Source: Linepithema humile (taxonomy: Eukaryota; Arthropoda; Insecta; Hymenoptera; Formicidae). Taken from it: DNA of 64,000 bases. Below the pieces are notes generated by a model. That model did not search any database. It was not told where the DNA came from and worked only from the letters and a program-made list of their open reading frames with translations. The stretch spans positions 13,516,001-13,580,000 of the forward strand of contig NC_090133.1 in the NCBI RefSeq assembly GCF_040581485.1, read 5' to 3'. Of this stretch, positions 1 through 11,285 are shown one piece after another (the first letter of the stretch is position 1; the number at the start of each line of letters is the position of its first letter). The position numbers and the translations under genes were made by a program.

Positions 1-1130
1 ATTAAACATCTGGTTTAAAAAAATTAAAAATATATTGAGAGGTATATGTTTATATTTATGTTATATAAATGTTTATACGTATTTGTAGGTACAGTTCTCA
101 ATTAAAATACCCGCAAGCTACTGAGCACGAAATTTCGGAACCAATTAAATCATGACTTCGTCATGCAATTAAAAAAATAAAAAAACTGAATGCTGCACAA
201 TAAAATATTTAATACTTTTTTTTTATATTTTGTTCATGTGTATAAATTATACATAATATTAGCAATTTTATGTATAAAATATTATGTATGTAATATTATT
301 CATATTAAGTTATAATATTTAGTAATATCAAGTTTATTAATTTATATCTAACACTGTGACTAGTGCAATTTTGAAATGTACAAGACGTATCTTTAGTTTT
401 CGTTTTTATATATACAAATTTTATTTTTATTGTGACTATTTTTACATTATATAATAAATAAAAAATTTAAAAAAAAATTACATATTTTATAATAAAATGT
501 GCTTCAAATGTACTATTATTTATATTACTTATACGTACTTTACCTTTTTTGAAATGTGTCTATTCTTAAAATAATGTAATATATTAGAAGCTTTTATTTT
601 TAGAAATTTTGCTAATAATCTTTCCTTTATGCTCATAAAGATACTTACATGTCAAATGTCTATATAAAATATTTGAAAAAAATATGTATTTTGAAAAAAT
701 GTTTCAAAAATTCTTTAGTTTTAAAGGAGTAATAAAAAATAGTAATAAAACAATATCTTGATAGTGGTGTCATTAAAGCGAGATTGTCGTAAATTTTTAA
801 AATATAAATAATAATTAATATGAAACTTTTCGAGAGAGAAAGAGAGTGACGTCACTTATTAAGATTACTGTTTTATTGTTTCCTTAACTTAAAACTAAAC
901 AATTTCTGTTTAAATCTTTAAAAAAAATATATTTTTTAAAGGCATTTTAAATAAACATTTAAAATAGATATTTTTCTGGGTGGTATTTATAGTCCAATTT
1001 TATATTTAGAATTGTCTTATGATTTCATTCAACTAATGAAATAATGTTGCGCAACCATTTTGTTGATTGAATGAGGTTTTAAAATGATTTCGAATATAAG
1101 ATCGGATTATTAACACCATCCTATATTCAA
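1..1130. other. AT-rich stretch without a gene
   Basis: Very AT-rich sequence with many stop codons in every frame. I see no coding potential, RNA gene or clear repeat boundary. It is probably intergenic or old, eroded repeat DNA. Confidence 0.6.
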
Positions 1131-1382
1131 TAATTTTATTTGGATTTTATCTGGATAAAAAAAAATATCCAGGGGACATTGTTGGGATCTAATTTAATCA
1201 TATGTAGGATATCCCAGGGATATCCCAGGGATTTATTTTTGGATGTCCTACGGATATCTGAAAAGCGGACATTCGGATATCCCACGGATGCCCTACGGAT
1301 ATCCTATGGCTTTGTACAGACATCCCAGGGATATCTGAAAATCCTTTACATTACATCCCACGGACATCCGTAGGATGAAATT
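1131..1382. repeat. Degenerate GGATATCC short-repeat array
   Basis: The motif GGATATCC followed by CAGGGAT, CACGGAT or TACGGAT recurs irregularly, roughly every 10-25 bp. The motif is itself palindromic. The array ends near a TCCCACATAGCA-like terminus (read on the minus strand). A translated frame across it is only repeat periodicity and is not a gene. Confidence 0.7.
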
Positions 1383-1447
1383 TTGCTATGTGGGAGTATT
1401 AAGGTAAGATTCCCGAAAATTGAATGTTTTACAAGATATTTTGTATT

Positions 1448-1752
1448 TTATGTCAAAATGCTGTAACTTTCAAGCCTCATAACTCGAAAAGTATTTAATG
1501 AAAAATAACTTCATTATAGTGTTTCGGAAACGTCTTGACACCAGCTTTAAGAATATGTAATAGAAAATAGGAGTTTTCATTTAAGATTTCAAAGTTGACC
1601 TTTGCGGTGTTCTTCAAGGTCACATAAAGGTCATTTCAATATAACCATATAATAGACCACTTAATATACTAAAACTTTTGTATTAAACATTTTCTTCCAT
1701 AATCATTATTTTCCAAGATATTTGACCGTTACGAAACTTTCTCCCATCACTG
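1448..1752 (-). mobile_element. Terminal fragment of a mariner-like element
   Basis: Read on the minus strand this begins CAGTGATGGGAGAAAG next to a TA, then shows shared blocks in the same order as the 5' end of the mariner at 13893. Shared blocks include the AAGGTCA-type motifs, the phrase around AAACACTATAAT, and a GAGTTATGAGG / GCGTTATGAGG block. No transposase remains, so it is a decayed 5' terminus of the same family, in opposite orientation. Confidence 0.6.
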
Positions 1753-1967
1753 TATAAGATTACCGCTTTTTGATTACCTAACCTTTCTCGGATCGACAAC
1801 TCGAATCGAATTCTAGTGTCGTAGATCGGCGAACATTGAGATTAACGCAGACAGTGAAGTGTGAGTTTTGTGCTGTGATTCTCCCTTAAAAAACGGAAAA
1901 AGGCGCATAAGCGATAACATATAAGCGGGAGCGTTGCAATATAGTACGCAATATACGCTCCAGCGTA

Positions 1968-2045
1968 GGGCGCAAAATTTGGAGGGGCGCAAAATTTGGA
2001 GGGGCGCAACATTTGGAGGGGCGCAACATTTGGAGGAGCTCAAAA
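1968..2045. repeat. 18-bp tandem repeat, about four units
   Basis: Four head-to-tail copies of an 18-bp unit, CGCAAAATTTGGAGGGG plus one base; the last two copies carry AACATTT instead of AAAATTT. It lies in a GC-richer patch about 500 bp upstream of the hAT transposase start. It could belong to that element's 5' end, but I could not match it to an inverted 3' terminus. Confidence 0.85.
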
Positions 2046-2553
2046 TTTTATAAATGCCAATAATTTTTTAAGTGTATAAAAATTGACTACTCGGTCCTCG
2101 GTCTGCGAGGATCCGCTCCTACCCGGCTCGATGTGCTTGCTTATAAAACTGTTTAATCGCGTGGCGGCGCAGCAGCGAAAAAAATGACTCGATACGATGC
2201 CGCCCGCTTGTAGTATCTCATTTAATCACGTGGCGGCGTAGCGGTGAAAGAAGTTCTCGCTACAGAGTTTGCCTACGTTATAAACTATATAGAGCGGCGA
2301 AACGCGCAAGCGGATAATGTGGAATATATGATTATTGTCATTTGACTTGAGTTCGGCCTTTCAGATAATTTTGTTATTGGAAAATAAACACAATAAACTA
2401 TACTTTTCATTTTTTTTCATTTCCTTTTTTCTGGTTTATTATTACTTATTTTTCTTTTTTTTTTGGTTCATAAAATAAATATTCATTTATTGCGTATATA
2501 GGTAAAAAATATACAAATATTTACACGATACTTATACGAAATTATACGAAACC
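2046..2553. other. Upstream region of the hAT gene with a duplicated segment
   Basis: Non-coding. Two diverged direct copies of a segment built around TTTAATCGCGTGGCGGCG occur near 2150 and 2220. The last 200 bp are T-rich and lead to the hAT start codon. A promoter may lie here, but no clear element is visible. Confidence 0.4.
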
Positions 2554-4347
2554 ATGAGTAATAAAAAACCTTCTGGTTTTCAATTTCGTCAAGAGAGAAA
2601 GAGAAAAGAAGAAGAAAGTAAAAAATTATCGGGTTCATTGACTAAATTTTTAAAAACTACAAATGCTTCCGTTCATTCAACGAGTTCATTGGTGACAAAC
2701 ATATCTTCTTGCGCTCTCCCTTTGATGTCTACTTTTTCAGACTCAATACCATCAACGTTGACCGTAGATGTTTCATCTTCTAGAACTCTTCCAAATTCGA
2801 TTTCACTTTCTGCTTTAATTCATACTGATACCAATGTTGACGATACTGATATAAATGTTTCTCGATTAGTTCAAATCGATCAATTTGAAGATCCAGATCT
2901 TTGGCCTGATATAATTTCTCACGATATGATTTCTTATATTATTTTTTATATTTCTCTCTGATATGATTTCTTGACTCAGATGATTGATCATGGTATTCCC
3001 AATCAAATTATGGATTTTAACTTTCCATTAGATTCAAATAATAGATGTTTTTCAACAACTTTATATACTCGTATAATGGCTAACGGTGAAAAATTACTCA
3101 GAAATTGGTTAATTTATTCAAAATCTAAAAATGCTGTTTTTTGTTTCTCTTGTTCTTTATATAAACGAAATAAAAATAAATTTTCAAGTCCCTGTGGCTA
3201 TTCTGATTGGTCGAATATACATCGTGTCGTTAAAGATCATGAGCAAACCAAGAAACATCTTGAAACTTTTAAATCTTGGCAACTCTTCGCTAATCGAATG
3301 ACCTCTCAGCACACTATAGACTTTCACAATGAAAAAGTTTTAAATATTGAACAAACACATTGGAGGAATGTCTTTAAACGATTAATTCTAATTGTTACAT
3401 ATCTTGCTCAACAAAATTTAGCTTTTCGAGGTAAATCTAATTCTTTATATACCCCAAATAATGGTAATTTCTTGCAACTTGTGCAGACAATAGCCGAATT
3501 TGACTCAGTCATGGCTGAACACTTGCGTCGATTTTTAGAAAAAAAAGAAGGACATCATTATTTAAGTAATACTATTCAAAATGAGCTATTATCATCTATG
3601 TCTAAATTAATTTCCGATTCAATAATTTCTTCAATTAATTCAAGTAAATATTTTGCGATTATTACGGATTCAACACCAGATATTTCTCATCAGGAGCAAT
3701 TAACAATAGTAGTGCGTTTTGTTTCATATAAAAATAATCAATTTAAAATTCATGAACACTTTCTTGGTTTTATTAAAGAAAATAATAAAACAGGTGCAGC
3801 CATTGCAAGTGCTATTTTAGAATTTCTATTAACGAATAATTTAGATATACAAAATCTGAGAGGTCAAGGTTATGATAACGGTTCAAATATGCAAGGAAAA
3901 AACAATGGAGTACAACAACATATTTTAAATAAGAATCCTTTAGCCTTTTTTGTTCCTTGCGCATGCTACTCTTTAAATTTAATAGTAAATGATGCAGCTG
4001 ATGCATCATTAGAATCGTTTTAATTTTTTTCATTAATACAAGAAATTTATAACTTTTTTTCCCGATCTACAAATCGATGGGATATTTTAAAAAAACATTT
4101 CGGAAATTCAGACAGTTATGGTTTAACACCAAAAAATGTATCAGCTACACAATGGTCATCGCGTGTGAATGCAGTAAAAGCTTTGCGTTATAATTTACCA
4201 ATTATTTATGACAGTCTTTTAGAGATTTTTGAAAATACAGATAATAAAACTATAAAGAATACAGCTCATAGTATTGCCAAAAAAATTTCAAATTATAAAT
4301 TTATATTATCTGTGCTTTGCTGGTATGATATTTTACAAAGAATCAAT
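2554..4347 (+). pseudogene. hAT transposase (ZMYM1-like), 5' part, broken
   Basis: The first two thirds of a ZMYM1-type hAT transposase. It has a lysine-rich N terminus (MSNKKPSGFQFRQERKRKEE), a cysteine-containing TTF-type zinc-finger region (CFSCSLYKR, then HLETFKSW) and the DUF4371-like core with ITDSTPDISH and GYDNGSNMQGKNNG. Everything is in one frame, but two in-frame stops break it. TGA at 2959 sits in a short segment flanked by two copies of GATATGATTTCTT, and TAA at 4021 looks like a point mutation. The frame then runs to WYDILQRIN and stops where the Harbinger element is inserted after the AAT at 4345-4347. The rest of the gene resumes at 11286. Such enzymes cut and join their element in the nucleus; this copy is dead. 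Confidence 0.88.
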
Positions 4348-4946
4348 AGGTTTGTTTTTTATTCCTGAACTGGCTGCACTAGTTCAAAAAGTGTACACTG
4401 AAGCGTTCTTTATTGCAGAACTGGTATTACTGACGCTGTTCGTTATGACAGTGTAGCGGAACTTAGTGTAATAGTTCACTGAACTGATTGCACTAGGTCT
4501 AGAGCCAGTGCAAGCAGTGCAAGAACAGCAGCCTAAGAAATAGGCGCCATAAATAGATAATTAAATTGTAAGTATGAAATTGTAAGTAAGAATTTTTGTA
4601 AATAAAAAACTTAACAACAAGACTTAACTTTTATTTTAATGTATAATGTTTAAAATATAATGTTTAAAATTTAAATATATAAATCTGTATCGTTAAATTT
4701 TGAGGTTAAAAAATTTTATACTGTAACGTATAATAATTATTAATATATAATATTATATATTTATATAAATAAAACGATTTAAATTAACATCTAAATGTAG
4801 GTATATACAATATATTACTGACAGTATTAATTTTTATAATTTTGTTTGAAACAGGTTATTTCAGGTTGTTATCTAAAACAGGGTCAGAATATATACGGAT
4901 AGACACATAAGAATTACAATTATAATTATAAATCAAGAAGATCATA

Positions 4947-6870
4947 ATGGAAGAAACAGCAACCATACAAAAAGATGCTATGGAAAATATTTTAGTTGAT
5001 CATGATGGATATGTAACTTGTATTTCCGAAGGTATTATCTATTTAAAGCTATATTCACAATTGTAATAGTTTTCAAATTTATTGATTAAAAGCATAATTA
5101 ATTATGAATTTGTTTACATAAATTGCAGTTGAATTATGTTGATCAATATCAGTTTTATTACTAAATTTTGTTCAATGACTACATTTAGTCAATTTAGTTA
5201 ATTTTATGAATAAATATGATAAAGATTTTATTTAATGAATCAATTATAAAGTCTGTGATTATAAATCTGTAATTAATTATACTGTTAATATATTAGAAAA
5301 TGTTTATTACTATCAGTCTACACACACATGTCTATATATATGTATAAAGATTAGCACACCACACATATTTTCAGGAGGATTAGAATTTCAAATTCTATAC
5401 AAAGAAATCGATTTTAATAATGACAGTTTCTATTGCAAATTTGATAATAAAAATATAATAATAACATTAAATAACAATGTACTCAACACAAGGCAAAATC
5501 AATTAAACACTAATGAAATAGAAGAAACACATAGAAAAGTCTTCTCTTGGACAGATGCAAATACAAAATTATTTTTATCGTTATATAAAGAAAACATAGA
5601 TCTTGTTGTGCAAAGAAAAATTAAAAAAAAAAAATTTTGTGGTACAAAATTGCAGAAAAAATGAAATTACAAGGTTACAACGTTTCTGCAATACAAGTAG
5701 AAAACAAATATAAATCGTTGGAACGATCTTTTAAAAATGTGATAACGCATAATAAAAAAACTGGGAGAAATAAATTATCCTGTCCTTATGAAACGTAAGT
5801 ATATTAACTAATTTTTAAAAGATCTTTAATTTTACAAAAGATATTAAGATTATATAACAAAACAAAATTAATTTAATTATAGAGAATTAACAGAATTATT
5901 AGGTAAAAAGCACAATATTGAACCGTTATTATTATCAGGAAACAAAGGGATAATTTTAAAAAGCGATGGAAGATCCACATCTTCGCAAGTGTTAAATTTT
6001 TAATAAATAAATAAAATCTTAATTATTAGAAAATATATTTGCATATAATTGATAATATTGAGTTATGTAAAAATATGTATAGTTGTGTTAATAATACTTA
6101 TAAAAACTTTTATAACGTTTTTATAACAGACGTTTTTATTATTTGTTTTATGTTGCAGGTCTGTCTGTGATATAAATGAAAATAAAGAAAATAATTACAA
6201 TATTACTAATGCAAGTGTAAATATTAATGATAAGCAATGTGCAATCAATAAGCAGCAACAAACAACATCGTATCCAACAACATCTGATGAAAGTACAATC
6301 TCTAGCATAAGCGATACTTTTGGAGAAGTAAGTAGATAATCAGTAATCATATATTAAAGATAATAAATCTGTTTACATCTAAAAAATGCTTCTATTGTTT
6401 ATATGTTTAATATATACTATTCACAGAAATTTGTGCTTTAAAAGTCAAGAATTTTTTAAACAAAATACTTATGTTAGAACTGTACATGTATATACTTTTC
6501 TATATTATGATACAATGAAAATATTCCGCGCGTGGGCAGATCTATTATTTTATTTTATATTTCCTTTCAATAAAAAAATTAATGATAACAATTTTGAATA
6601 CAGACATTCAAAAAGAAAAATCGTACAAAAAAAATTGGCACTACGACACGAGTTTTAGAAGTATGTGAACAAAACCTTGAAAAATTAACGAACGACATAC
6701 GTGAAGAGAATAAAATAAAAGGGGAAATATTAGAAGAATACAAAAAAATGTCAAAATCACAGGAACAGTTTATGGCACAAATGCAAGAGCAATTAATCGT
6801 TGCAAATTCCTTACGGCAAGAAAAAAACAAACTGTTGCAAGAATTTTTGCAATTGCAAGCAAAAAAATAA
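4947..6870 (+). pseudogene. Harbinger Myb/SANT-like DNA-binding protein, frameshifted
   Basis: A spliced gene, the second protein of the Harbinger element. The first exon begins MEETATIQKD at 4947 and ends at a GT donor at 5032. The second starts after a TTTTCAG acceptor at 5374 and includes a Myb/SANT-like (MADF-type) module, FSWTDANTKLFLSLY then WYKIAEKM and VENKYKSLERSFK. Further exons lie near 5882 and 6160. The last, after an acceptor near 6602, is a glutamine- and lysine-rich predicted coiled coil ending at TAA 6868-6870. A long A-run near 5622-5634 puts the two halves of the Myb module in different frames, so this copy is probably inactive unless the run is a sequencing error. In this superfamily the partner binds element ends and helps the transposase enter the nucleus. 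Confidence 0.72.
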
Positions 6871-8384
6871 TTAAAACAAGGCAATATACTAAAAAATTTT
6901 GAAGTTTATTTTTTGTTTTTATTATTAAAAAAGTAATATATAAGGATATAACCAAAGATATGTGATTCTTAATGTAATGTTTTTTAAAGTATTTTTTTTT
7001 TTTATGTCAAAGACATTAATATGTTGCACATATTTGTTTATTTTTATTTCTGTATTTTTTGTGTTTCAGAAATACATGTTTATAATACACAATACATTTT
7101 TATTATTATTATGTAGTAAAAAAATTATTTTTGTTTCATTTTTTCAATGAATTTTTTAAATATATTTTTTATATAGACATGTACATATTTCAAAAAGAAG
7201 TTATTTGATGACATATATTATCTCGTTTATGTATGCCCGTTTCGTATTCTTTTGGTGCTTCATTGTTTATTCCTATGTATTGCGCTTCTAAATCTGGTAG
7301 CTGATCGTCTATAGGTGCTTCCAAAAATTGCAAGTCTTCTATGTTGGCTATGTTATGTAAGACACAACATGCGTGTATGACCAGTACCATCCGTGAAATG
7401 TCTCTTAGTTTAAAATGATACAGCTGTCGAAATCTCTGTTTTAAACACCCAAACGCATTTTCAATAATAACTCTGCAGGAACTTAACTTTTCATTAAATA
7501 TTTTTTGCCTTCTTGTTAAATGTCCATTATCTTTGTACGGAACGATTAGTTGTGATAGGCAAGGATATGCGCTATCTCCCAACAAGAAATTATCTAAAAA
7601 AAAATATTAATAGCATTTAAATATTAATTTATATCGGCTTTTATTTTATTTTTATTTTTATTTAGTATTTTCAACTTACCGCCACATAGTTCATGTAAAT
7701 CATTATATATGGAAGAATTTTTAAGAACTCTGGCATCATAGACTGAACCTGGATATCCAACAAATATATCAATAAATTTTAAATTGTGATTAACTGTTCC
7801 TTGGACATGTATAGAAAAATATTGCTTTCGGTTTATATACGAATTGGCATCTTCCACTGGTTTGTCAATCCTTATATGGGAACCATCTATAGCACCTAAA
7901 ACAAATAGCAATATATAAATAAAACATTTTAAGCAAAACACAAATAAAGATATAAATACTTACCAATTACACCAGGAAATCCTTTATTTCGAAAATAAAT
8001 TAAAGTTTCTTCTTTCTCCATAAGTGTTGGATATCTTATGATACTAGGCGCCAAGGACATAATAAATTCCGTCACTCTTGTTATTATTTGGTACAATGTA
8101 CTTATTGCAATACCAAATCGGTCTGCTATATCTCGATATGATCCTGTTTCGTGTCCAACAAACCACAAGTATGACAAAATGTGTTTTTCAGCTGTGACTT
8201 TTTCATGTTCTACACGAGCTGAAAAAATATGCAATAAGATGTCTATTTATTAAAAAATTAAAATATAACTTTTTTAAAACTGTACATTTTTTAAATTAAT
8301 ATTTTTATAATATTAATTGTTAACTTTTTACTTACTTTGTATAGAAGTAAATATATCTGATGCTTCAAATTTATTTATTAATTG

Positions 8385-9577
8385 TGTAACGATGCAGCAT
8401 GCATCGTCACGGCTACGGACCGAACATCGTCCGTAGCCAAAAAGGGCGCATCGCGCGCCGATAAACTTTTCATATAAACACCGACGGTCAATCGCCGGAC
8501 GGCCCCCCACACCCGACCGTTTTCGAAATTTACCAGGTGGGGGTCCGCCGGCTAAACCGCCGATGCTTGCCGATCCTTCGCCAGTCGGGCGGCAGCCGGG
8601 TATAAAAGAGGTTCGGCTGTACGCTTTTCCACCAGATCCCGTTCACTGCTCGCCAGTGAACGTCCTGTTGCGAGAGCACTCGTAATCCTTCGAGAATACT
8701 CGAAGTCTATGTCCAGCAGCCTCACGAGCACGAGCATACTCGTGCACCAACCGAGCATACTCGGCCTCAGGAACCGCTTCCACGTTACGGGCACACCCGT
8801 ATCCTCGCCGAGCATACTCGGCTCTAGACCACGATACGAGAATACTCGTATTCCTGCCGAGCATACTCAGCCGCCAGGAACCGTCCTCCGTTCCGTCGTG
8901 CGAGCATACTCGCACGTTACCGAGCATACTCGGTTTCGTTACCTCGCATACGAGCGCACTCGTATTATAACCGAGCATACTCGGTCTCGCTACCTAAATA
9001 CGAGCACACTCGTATATTACCGAGCGCACTCGGCTTCATTCTTACATACGGGCCTACCCGTATACCGCCGGGAATACTCGGCTCCACATTAGAACACCAG
9101 CCATTTCGAGACGCGGGCAATACGCGCGTCTTCGCTCCCGTTTTCATCCTCTTAAAATCGGGTCCTCAAATCCGGCAGGCAATCGCGAACTAATCGAACC
9201 AGCGGCGAACATCGACACCACCGCGCACGCGGCCGAACATATCGATCAGTCGATCGATCCTCGCCGTCGCTCGAACGCCTCGACCAACGCGCTCGCAGTC
9301 GCCTAGGGGCCACTGCAACACCCGCGCTTGCGCTGACGCTTTCTCGTCACAATTATTCACCACCACCGAGATAATTTATAAACCGCGTTCAAACCAACAT
9401 ATTAAAACGCTCTGTATCCACACGGATTTGTAAAGTATAGACTTCATCAGTTAAGAAATAAATCTTGTTTTATTACTACATTTTATTTATTTCATCCGAG
9501 CATTCTTCTGCGTGCCCCCAACCGACCGAACTCCTGACTCCGACGAGTTACTCCGCGCAAAACAACGTACCGTTTCA
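8385..9577 (+). mobile_element. Solo LTR (1193 bp) with a 4-bp target duplication
   Basis: Starts TGTAACGATGC and ends CGTACCGTTTCA, flanked by ATTG on both sides (8381-8384 and 9578-9581). A TATA-like box (GGTATAAAAGAGG, near 8600) and an AATAAA (near 9461) are in the right order for an LTR on the plus strand. It is GC-rich compared with its surroundings and has no gag or pol. It interrupts exon 2 of the Harbinger transposase. The short duplication fits a gypsy-type or related LTR element left after LTR-LTR recombination. Hairpins fill much of it; see the array at 8640-9082. Confidence 0.85.
8640..9082. repeat. Array of about 17 short hairpins with covarying stems
   Basis: Seventeen stem-loops in a row, mostly built on CGAG-loop-CTCG with a 4-nt loop (CATA, AATA, CACA, CGCA or CCTA). 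Starts are at 8640, 8668, 8688, 8728, 8751, 8786, 8807, 8834, 8856, 8897, 8919, 8948, 8970, 8998, 9020, 9046 and 9067. Outer stem bases differ from unit to unit yet stay complementary: CTT/AAG, GC/GC, CGTG/CACG, ATA/TAT. Two units change the core to CGGG/CCCG on both sides. Only the unit at 8856 has a clear mismatch. Translated frames here are periodicity, not genes. Confidence 0.88.
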
Positions 9578-10027
9578 ATTGGTATGTTATTTCTTTTGAC
9601 AGTCGAAAATGCATCACAAAATCTCTATTATAATTATTAACAATATTTTCAATATAATTTTGTACTTTAATATGTTTTATTCTTTTCAGTAATCCAAACA
9701 GCGGATGTAATATTTGTAACTTGTTGTGTTCTAAAAAATAGTTAATAAAGATTGATTTTTTTTATATGTATTTGACATTTTTTTATATATATTTAATGTG
9801 CCATCAATTACATATTTATTGTAGATTTTTTGATACTTTTTGTATGTAAAAGGATAAATAAATTATTGATGAGTTGGTTGATAGGTTATGTTTTGCATTA
9901 CAATATTAAAAGTCTGCATATAAAAAACAATCCTTACCATTGTCTTCAAATAAAAGCATTTCCAATGGTGAAATTGTAATTGGAATATGATCATCTTCGT
10001 CAGAAGATTCTATTAATTCCAATACTA

Positions 10028-11128
10028 GGGGAAGGTGGGGTAAGACGGACCGCGGGGTAAAATGATCCATTTGCTAGATCTTATTAGTAAGTACCTCTAT
10101 CTGCTAGATAAACATAAAATTAATTTCCTTTTTGATGCTTTTTAACTGTTTAAAAATTACATCATTATATCATAAGACTATCGTAAGTTATTTATAAAGA
10201 AACGTCAAATTCTTGCAAATAGATCTCGTGATCTAATTTCTTAGTATTACATTTTAAGTGACTAAGATTGCAAAACTTAATATTTTTAAATTTTTCTACA
10301 AGTTCCATATTTCTGGTTATTGAGAAGTAATATTTCATCAGTTACATTTAAAAAATAATTTTGATACAGGTAAATAAAAATAAGATAATATTAATGTTGT
10401 CATGTGGGGTAAAATGGACCAATTTAAATGAGGTAAAACGGACCAATTTATATATTTGTTCTACTTATATTTTCTACTTATACTTTCTACTTATAGTTTT
10501 CTGCTTATATATTTGCTCTGATTTGAGAAATATTTTACATCTCATTTTTTTTTACTGAAAAAAGCTATGAAAAATAAAAAACGCACTGTTAAAAGTAGAA
10601 GAAACTTGAAATTTATTGAAAATAATGTCTCCAAATAAAAACAGATTTTATAATAATTATTTATTTTATTTACATGCTTTATTTTAAAATGTTATATTTA
10701 ATGTTATATTTAATATAAACGTTAAAAATTATAAAGATTATAATTATTTTAAAGATTTGTGTGTATAATAAAATAATTAATGTTAAATTAATTTCTATTC
10801 TTATTCAAAAATATTTAATAAATACTATATAGTTTTGATTTTGAGTTGATCAGTTAAATTATTTCTTGATCCATATTATCTCGGCTTGGTCCATTTTACC
10901 CCATGGGATGGTCCATTTTACCCCACCTATGGGGTAAAACAGACCAAAATTAAGTTTTTAAAAATTTTAATAATAATTCAAACTTTTGCAAATTTTGAAA
11001 ATTTAACATTATAATCTTATAATAAACATTCTACAGTTTCTTCATGCTAAATTTCAGTTATTTTTTGTTATTAATATAAAAAATATAGCCATTTTTGCTT
11101 AGGGGGTCCGTCTTACCCCACCTTCCCC
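10028..11128. mobile_element. Non-autonomous DNA transposon with 24-bp perfect TIRs
   Basis: Both ends are exact inverted copies beginning GGGGAAGGTGGGGTAAGACG and continuing GACC. A 5-bp TACTA duplication flanks it (10023-10027 and 11129-11133). Removing the element and one TACTA restores the reading frame of exon 1 of the Harbinger transposase, which fixes the boundaries. Inside, GGGGTAAAAYGGACC-like motifs recur in both orientations near 10060, 10405, 10430, 10890, 10910 and 10930. No transposase is present. I cannot name the superfamily. Confidence 0.85.
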
Positions 11129-11285
11129 TACTATTTTATTTATTATATTGTCACACATTATTTTTGCACTGCAGTGTTTTTTATTCTTGCACTTTTTCAG
11201 TCTGCACTCTCAATCCTTACTTAAACTCCCTAGTTTTAGTTTAGTTCTAGTTCAGTTCAGTGTAGGAATAAAAAACAAACCTAAT

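Larger units (their letters stand above)
7190..11158 (-). pseudogene. HARBI1-like Harbinger transposase, five exons, interrupted twice
   Basis: Exons read on the minus strand, all with GT-AG borders. Exon 1 starts at ATG 11158 and ends at 9938. Exon 2 runs from 9622 to 8336, exon 3 8218-7964, exon 4 7896-7680 and exon 5 7593-7190. The product has a helix-turn-helix (SYRDIADRFGIAISTLYQII) and a DDE-4 nuclease core. Candidate catalytic residues are in GAIDGSHI, the aspartate of SVYDARV, and the glutamate of VIIENAFGCLK. Exon 1 is split by the 10028-11128 element and exon 2 by the 8385-9577 solo LTR. Removing each with one copy of its duplication restores the frame, so apart from the insertions the coding sequence looks intact. 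It lies opposite the Myb/SANT gene. Confidence 0.85.
4348..11282. mobile_element. PIF/Harbinger element, two-gene, with nested insertions
   Basis: A complete Harbinger transposon inserted into the hAT gene. Its ends are inverted copies starting AGGTTTGTTTTTTATTCCT and it is flanked by a 3-bp AAT duplication (4345-4347 and 11283-11285). Removing it joins WYDILQRIN directly to IVSKSLQS in frame, which supports the boundaries. It carries the usual two Harbinger genes, convergent here: a Myb/SANT-like gene on the plus strand (4947-6870) and a HARBI1-like transposase on the minus strand (7190-11158). Two younger insertions sit in the transposase: a solo LTR (8385-9577) and a 1.1-kb DNA element (10028-11128). 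Confidence 0.9.

Noticed and set aside
1959..2000. CAGCGTAGGGCGC as the 5' terminus of the hAT element
   Set aside because: It starts CAG as hAT ends do, but the only similar sequence 3' of the gene (about 12340) is in direct, not inverted, orientation and no 8-bp duplication was found.
6386..7150. Small frames near the end of the Myb/SANT gene
   Set aside because: AT-rich, overlapping both strands, lacking similarity; they cover introns and 3' sequence of the Harbinger element.
8640..9082. Regularly spaced palindromic repeats, CRISPR-like at first sight
   Set aside because: Units are not identical, spacers are short and irregular, and the array lies inside an LTR in a eukaryotic genome. 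No cas genes.
8643..9147. Open frames on both strands across the hairpin array
   Set aside because: They arise from the 4-nt-loop repeat period and GC-rich sequence; no start context or similarity to proteins.
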